From positions 1 through 7,552 of the forward strand of contig DPSI01000123.1 in the NCBI GenBank assembly GCA_003527165.1: a DNA stretch of 7,552 nucleotides. The letters are read 5' to 3'. Source of the stretch: Pseudomonas sp. GTDB taxonomy: Bacteria > Pseudomonadota > Gammaproteobacteria > Pseudomonadales > Pseudomonadaceae. The position numbers and the translations under genes were made by a program. Shown one piece after another: positions 6,712-7,552 of the stretch (position 1 is the first letter of the stretch; each line of letters starts with the position of its first letter). The notes under the pieces are model-generated. The model searched no databases and was not told where the DNA came from. It was given only the letters and a program-made list of their open reading frames with translations.

Positions 6712-7184
6712 TTGGCCTCCAGCTGCGCCAGCAGACTCACCATTTCCAGAGCGGAAAGCGCGGCTTCGGCGCCCTTGTTACCGGCCTTGGTGCCGGAGCG
6801 CTCGATGGCCTGTTCGATGGAATCGACGGTCAGCACGCCGAAGGCGACCGGCACGCCAAACTCCATGGACACCTGGGACAGGCCCTTGGTGCACTCGCCA
6901 GCGACGTATTCGAAGTGCGGAGTACCGCCACGAATGACCGCGCCGAGGGCGATGATGGCGTCGTATTCGCCTTGCTGAGCGACTTTCTGCGCCACCAGCG
7001 GAATCTCGAAGGCACCCGGCGCGCGAATGATGGTGATGGCGTCTTCACGGATGCCGTGGCGCACCAGCGCATCGACGGCGCCGCTGACCAGGCTCTCGAC
7101 AACGAAGCTGTTGAAGCGGCCAACGACCAGGGCGAACTTGCCTTGCGGGGCGATGAAGGTACCTTCGATGGTCTTCAGTGTCAT
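6708..7184 (-). CDS. ribH: 6,7-dimethyl-8-ribityllumazine synthase
   Basis: Lumazine synthase condenses 5-amino-6-ribitylaminouracil with 3,4-dihydroxy-2-butanone 4-phosphate, the penultimate riboflavin step, usually as a pentamer or icosahedral shell. The 158-residue protein has the substrate loop GRFNSFV (22-28), APGAFEIP (55-62), [15 protein letters not shown] (81-95) with catalytic H90, FGVLTVDS (115-122), and R129 in [11 protein letters not shown], which binds the substrate phosphate in the family. ATG at 7184 has only a weak purine-rich stretch (TGAGA) about 10 bases upstream. In Pseudomonas this locus is often labelled ribE. Between it and ribBA lies a large palindromic element, so its leader is unusually structured if the two are cotranscribed. 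Confidence 0.96.
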   Translation of the reverse strand: MTLKTIEGTFIAPQGKFALVVGRFNSFVVESLVSGAVDALVRHGIREDAITIIRAPGAFEIPLVAQKVAQQGEYDAIIALGAVIRGGTPHFEYVAGECTKGLSQVSMEFGVPVAFGVLTVDSIEQAIERSGTKAGNKGAEAALSALEMVSLLAQLEAK

Positions 7185-7226
7185 GGAAACAATCTCATAT
7201 AGCGTTAAAGAGCTTGTGGGCTTTCA

Positions 7227-7366
7227 GGCAGCCCGGCGGAGCAGCGCGTAGCGAGCGCAGGACAGACAAGGCGAAAACAGGCGAGGCGGCGGAGTTTACT
7301 GTTGTAAATGAGCAAGCCGAGCCTGTTTTCAACGCAGTATGTCCAAGCGCAGTAGCGCGGCAGCCC
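7227..7366. repeat. Imperfect long palindrome flanked by 8-bp direct repeats (MITE-like)
   Basis: GGCAGCCC occurs at 7227-7234 and again at 7359-7366, enclosing 124 bp. Inside is an imperfect palindrome. GCGC at 7244-7247 can pair with 7355-7358 and GCGC at 7255-7258 with 7347-7350. GGAC (7260-7263) pairs with GTCC (7341-7344). The ten-base arms GAAAACAGGC (7273-7282) and GCCTGTTTTC (7321-7330) are exact. At the tip, TTTAC (7295-7299) and GTAAA (7304-7308) flank a four-base loop. The right copy of the direct repeat abuts the ribBA stop codon. It has no coding capacity. It resembles dispersed palindromic intergenic repeats that I recall from Pseudomonas genomes, possibly a non-autonomous transposon relic, but that identification is unverified. 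The remaining gap up to ribH (7185-7226) shows only a local GGGCT/AGCCC stem (7218-7222 with 7230-7234) and no clear promoter. Confidence 0.7.
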
Positions 7367-7552
7367 TCACTCAGCGGGCAGGTATTCTACAACTTCCAGA
7401 TCGAAGCCGGATATCGCATTGAACTTCATCGGCGAACTCATCAGCCGCATCTTGCGCACACCGAGGTCTCGAAGGATCTGCGAGCCCGCGCCGACCGTGC
7501 TGTAGGTTGCCGGAGTCAGCAGTTGCTGACGGTTGAGCTAGGCCAACAATTG
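7367..7552 (-). CDS. ribBA: 3' end of RibBA-type DHBP synthase, partial, with in-frame amber
   Basis: The fragment ends with the C-terminal segment of the Pseudomonas-type fusion of 3,4-dihydroxy-2-butanone 4-phosphate synthase (RibB) with a GTP cyclohydrolase II-like domain. After [20 protein letters not shown] it reads [20 protein letters not shown] and ends VEYLPAE, then TGA. The C-terminal domain is degenerate: against RibA in this window, the catalytic DMR is replaced by TYS and NNPRK by SSPMK, so it should not hydrolyse GTP, leaving that step to RibA. A TAG codon (7538-7540) interrupts the frame 56 residues before the end, although the codons upstream (QLLA) still look like the same protein. 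It may be a real nonsense mutation, a sequence error (CAG to TAG) near the edge, or a boundary artefact. The rest of the gene lies outside the window. Confidence 0.82.

Noticed and set aside
7185..7366. FMN riboswitch ahead of ribH
   Set aside because: I looked for the conserved FMN-aptamer segments and found none; the structure is a simple long palindrome.

Overview
The window looks like chromosomal DNA from a GC-rich gammaproteobacterium, most likely Pseudomonas or Stutzerimonas. The basis is the base composition, protein sequences that read like Pseudomonas RibA, RibH, NusB, ThiL and PgpA, and gene order. From memory, the minus-strand order riboflavin genes - nusB - thiL - pgpA - ... - ribA - small membrane protein - cobalamin-binding protein matches the P. 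aeruginosa PA4054-PA4045 region. No database search was possible, so family names rest on motifs and recalled homologues.

Layout: the only convincing plus-strand gene is btuB (26-1891), a TonB-dependent cobalamin receptor. All other genes lie on the minus strand and read from right to left: the 3' end of ribBA (7367-7552, running off the edge), ribH (6708-7184), nusB (6226-6711), thiL (5253-6212), pgpA (4713-5213), a retropepsin-like periplasmic protein (3976-4623), ribA (3124-3741), a four-helix membrane protein of unknown function (2708-3127) and a BtuF-like cobalamin-binding protein (1908-2711). Stop/start overlaps of 4 nt (GTGA, GTGA, ATGA) join ribH-nusB, ribA-membrane protein and membrane protein-btuF, so these pairs are probably translationally coupled. 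btuB and btuF converge with only 16 bp between them.

How the genes work together: ribBA, ribH and ribA supply three steps of riboflavin synthesis. ThiL makes thiamine diphosphate, NusB is an antitermination factor, PgpA acts in phosphatidylglycerol synthesis, and BtuB with BtuF handle cobalamin uptake. This is a cofactor-housekeeping region, not an obvious accessory island, and I see no defence, phage or mobile-gene module. The less ordinary content is intergenic: ten exact 7-bp repeats just upstream of ribA, a hairpin that would enclose the ribA Shine-Dalgarno sequence, and a roughly 125-140 bp imperfect palindrome flanked by 8-bp direct repeats between ribBA and ribH. There is also an in-frame amber codon in the ribBA fragment close to the right edge. 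No gap between genes exceeds 300 bases; the two largest (3742-3975 and 7185-7366) are described in their own entries.
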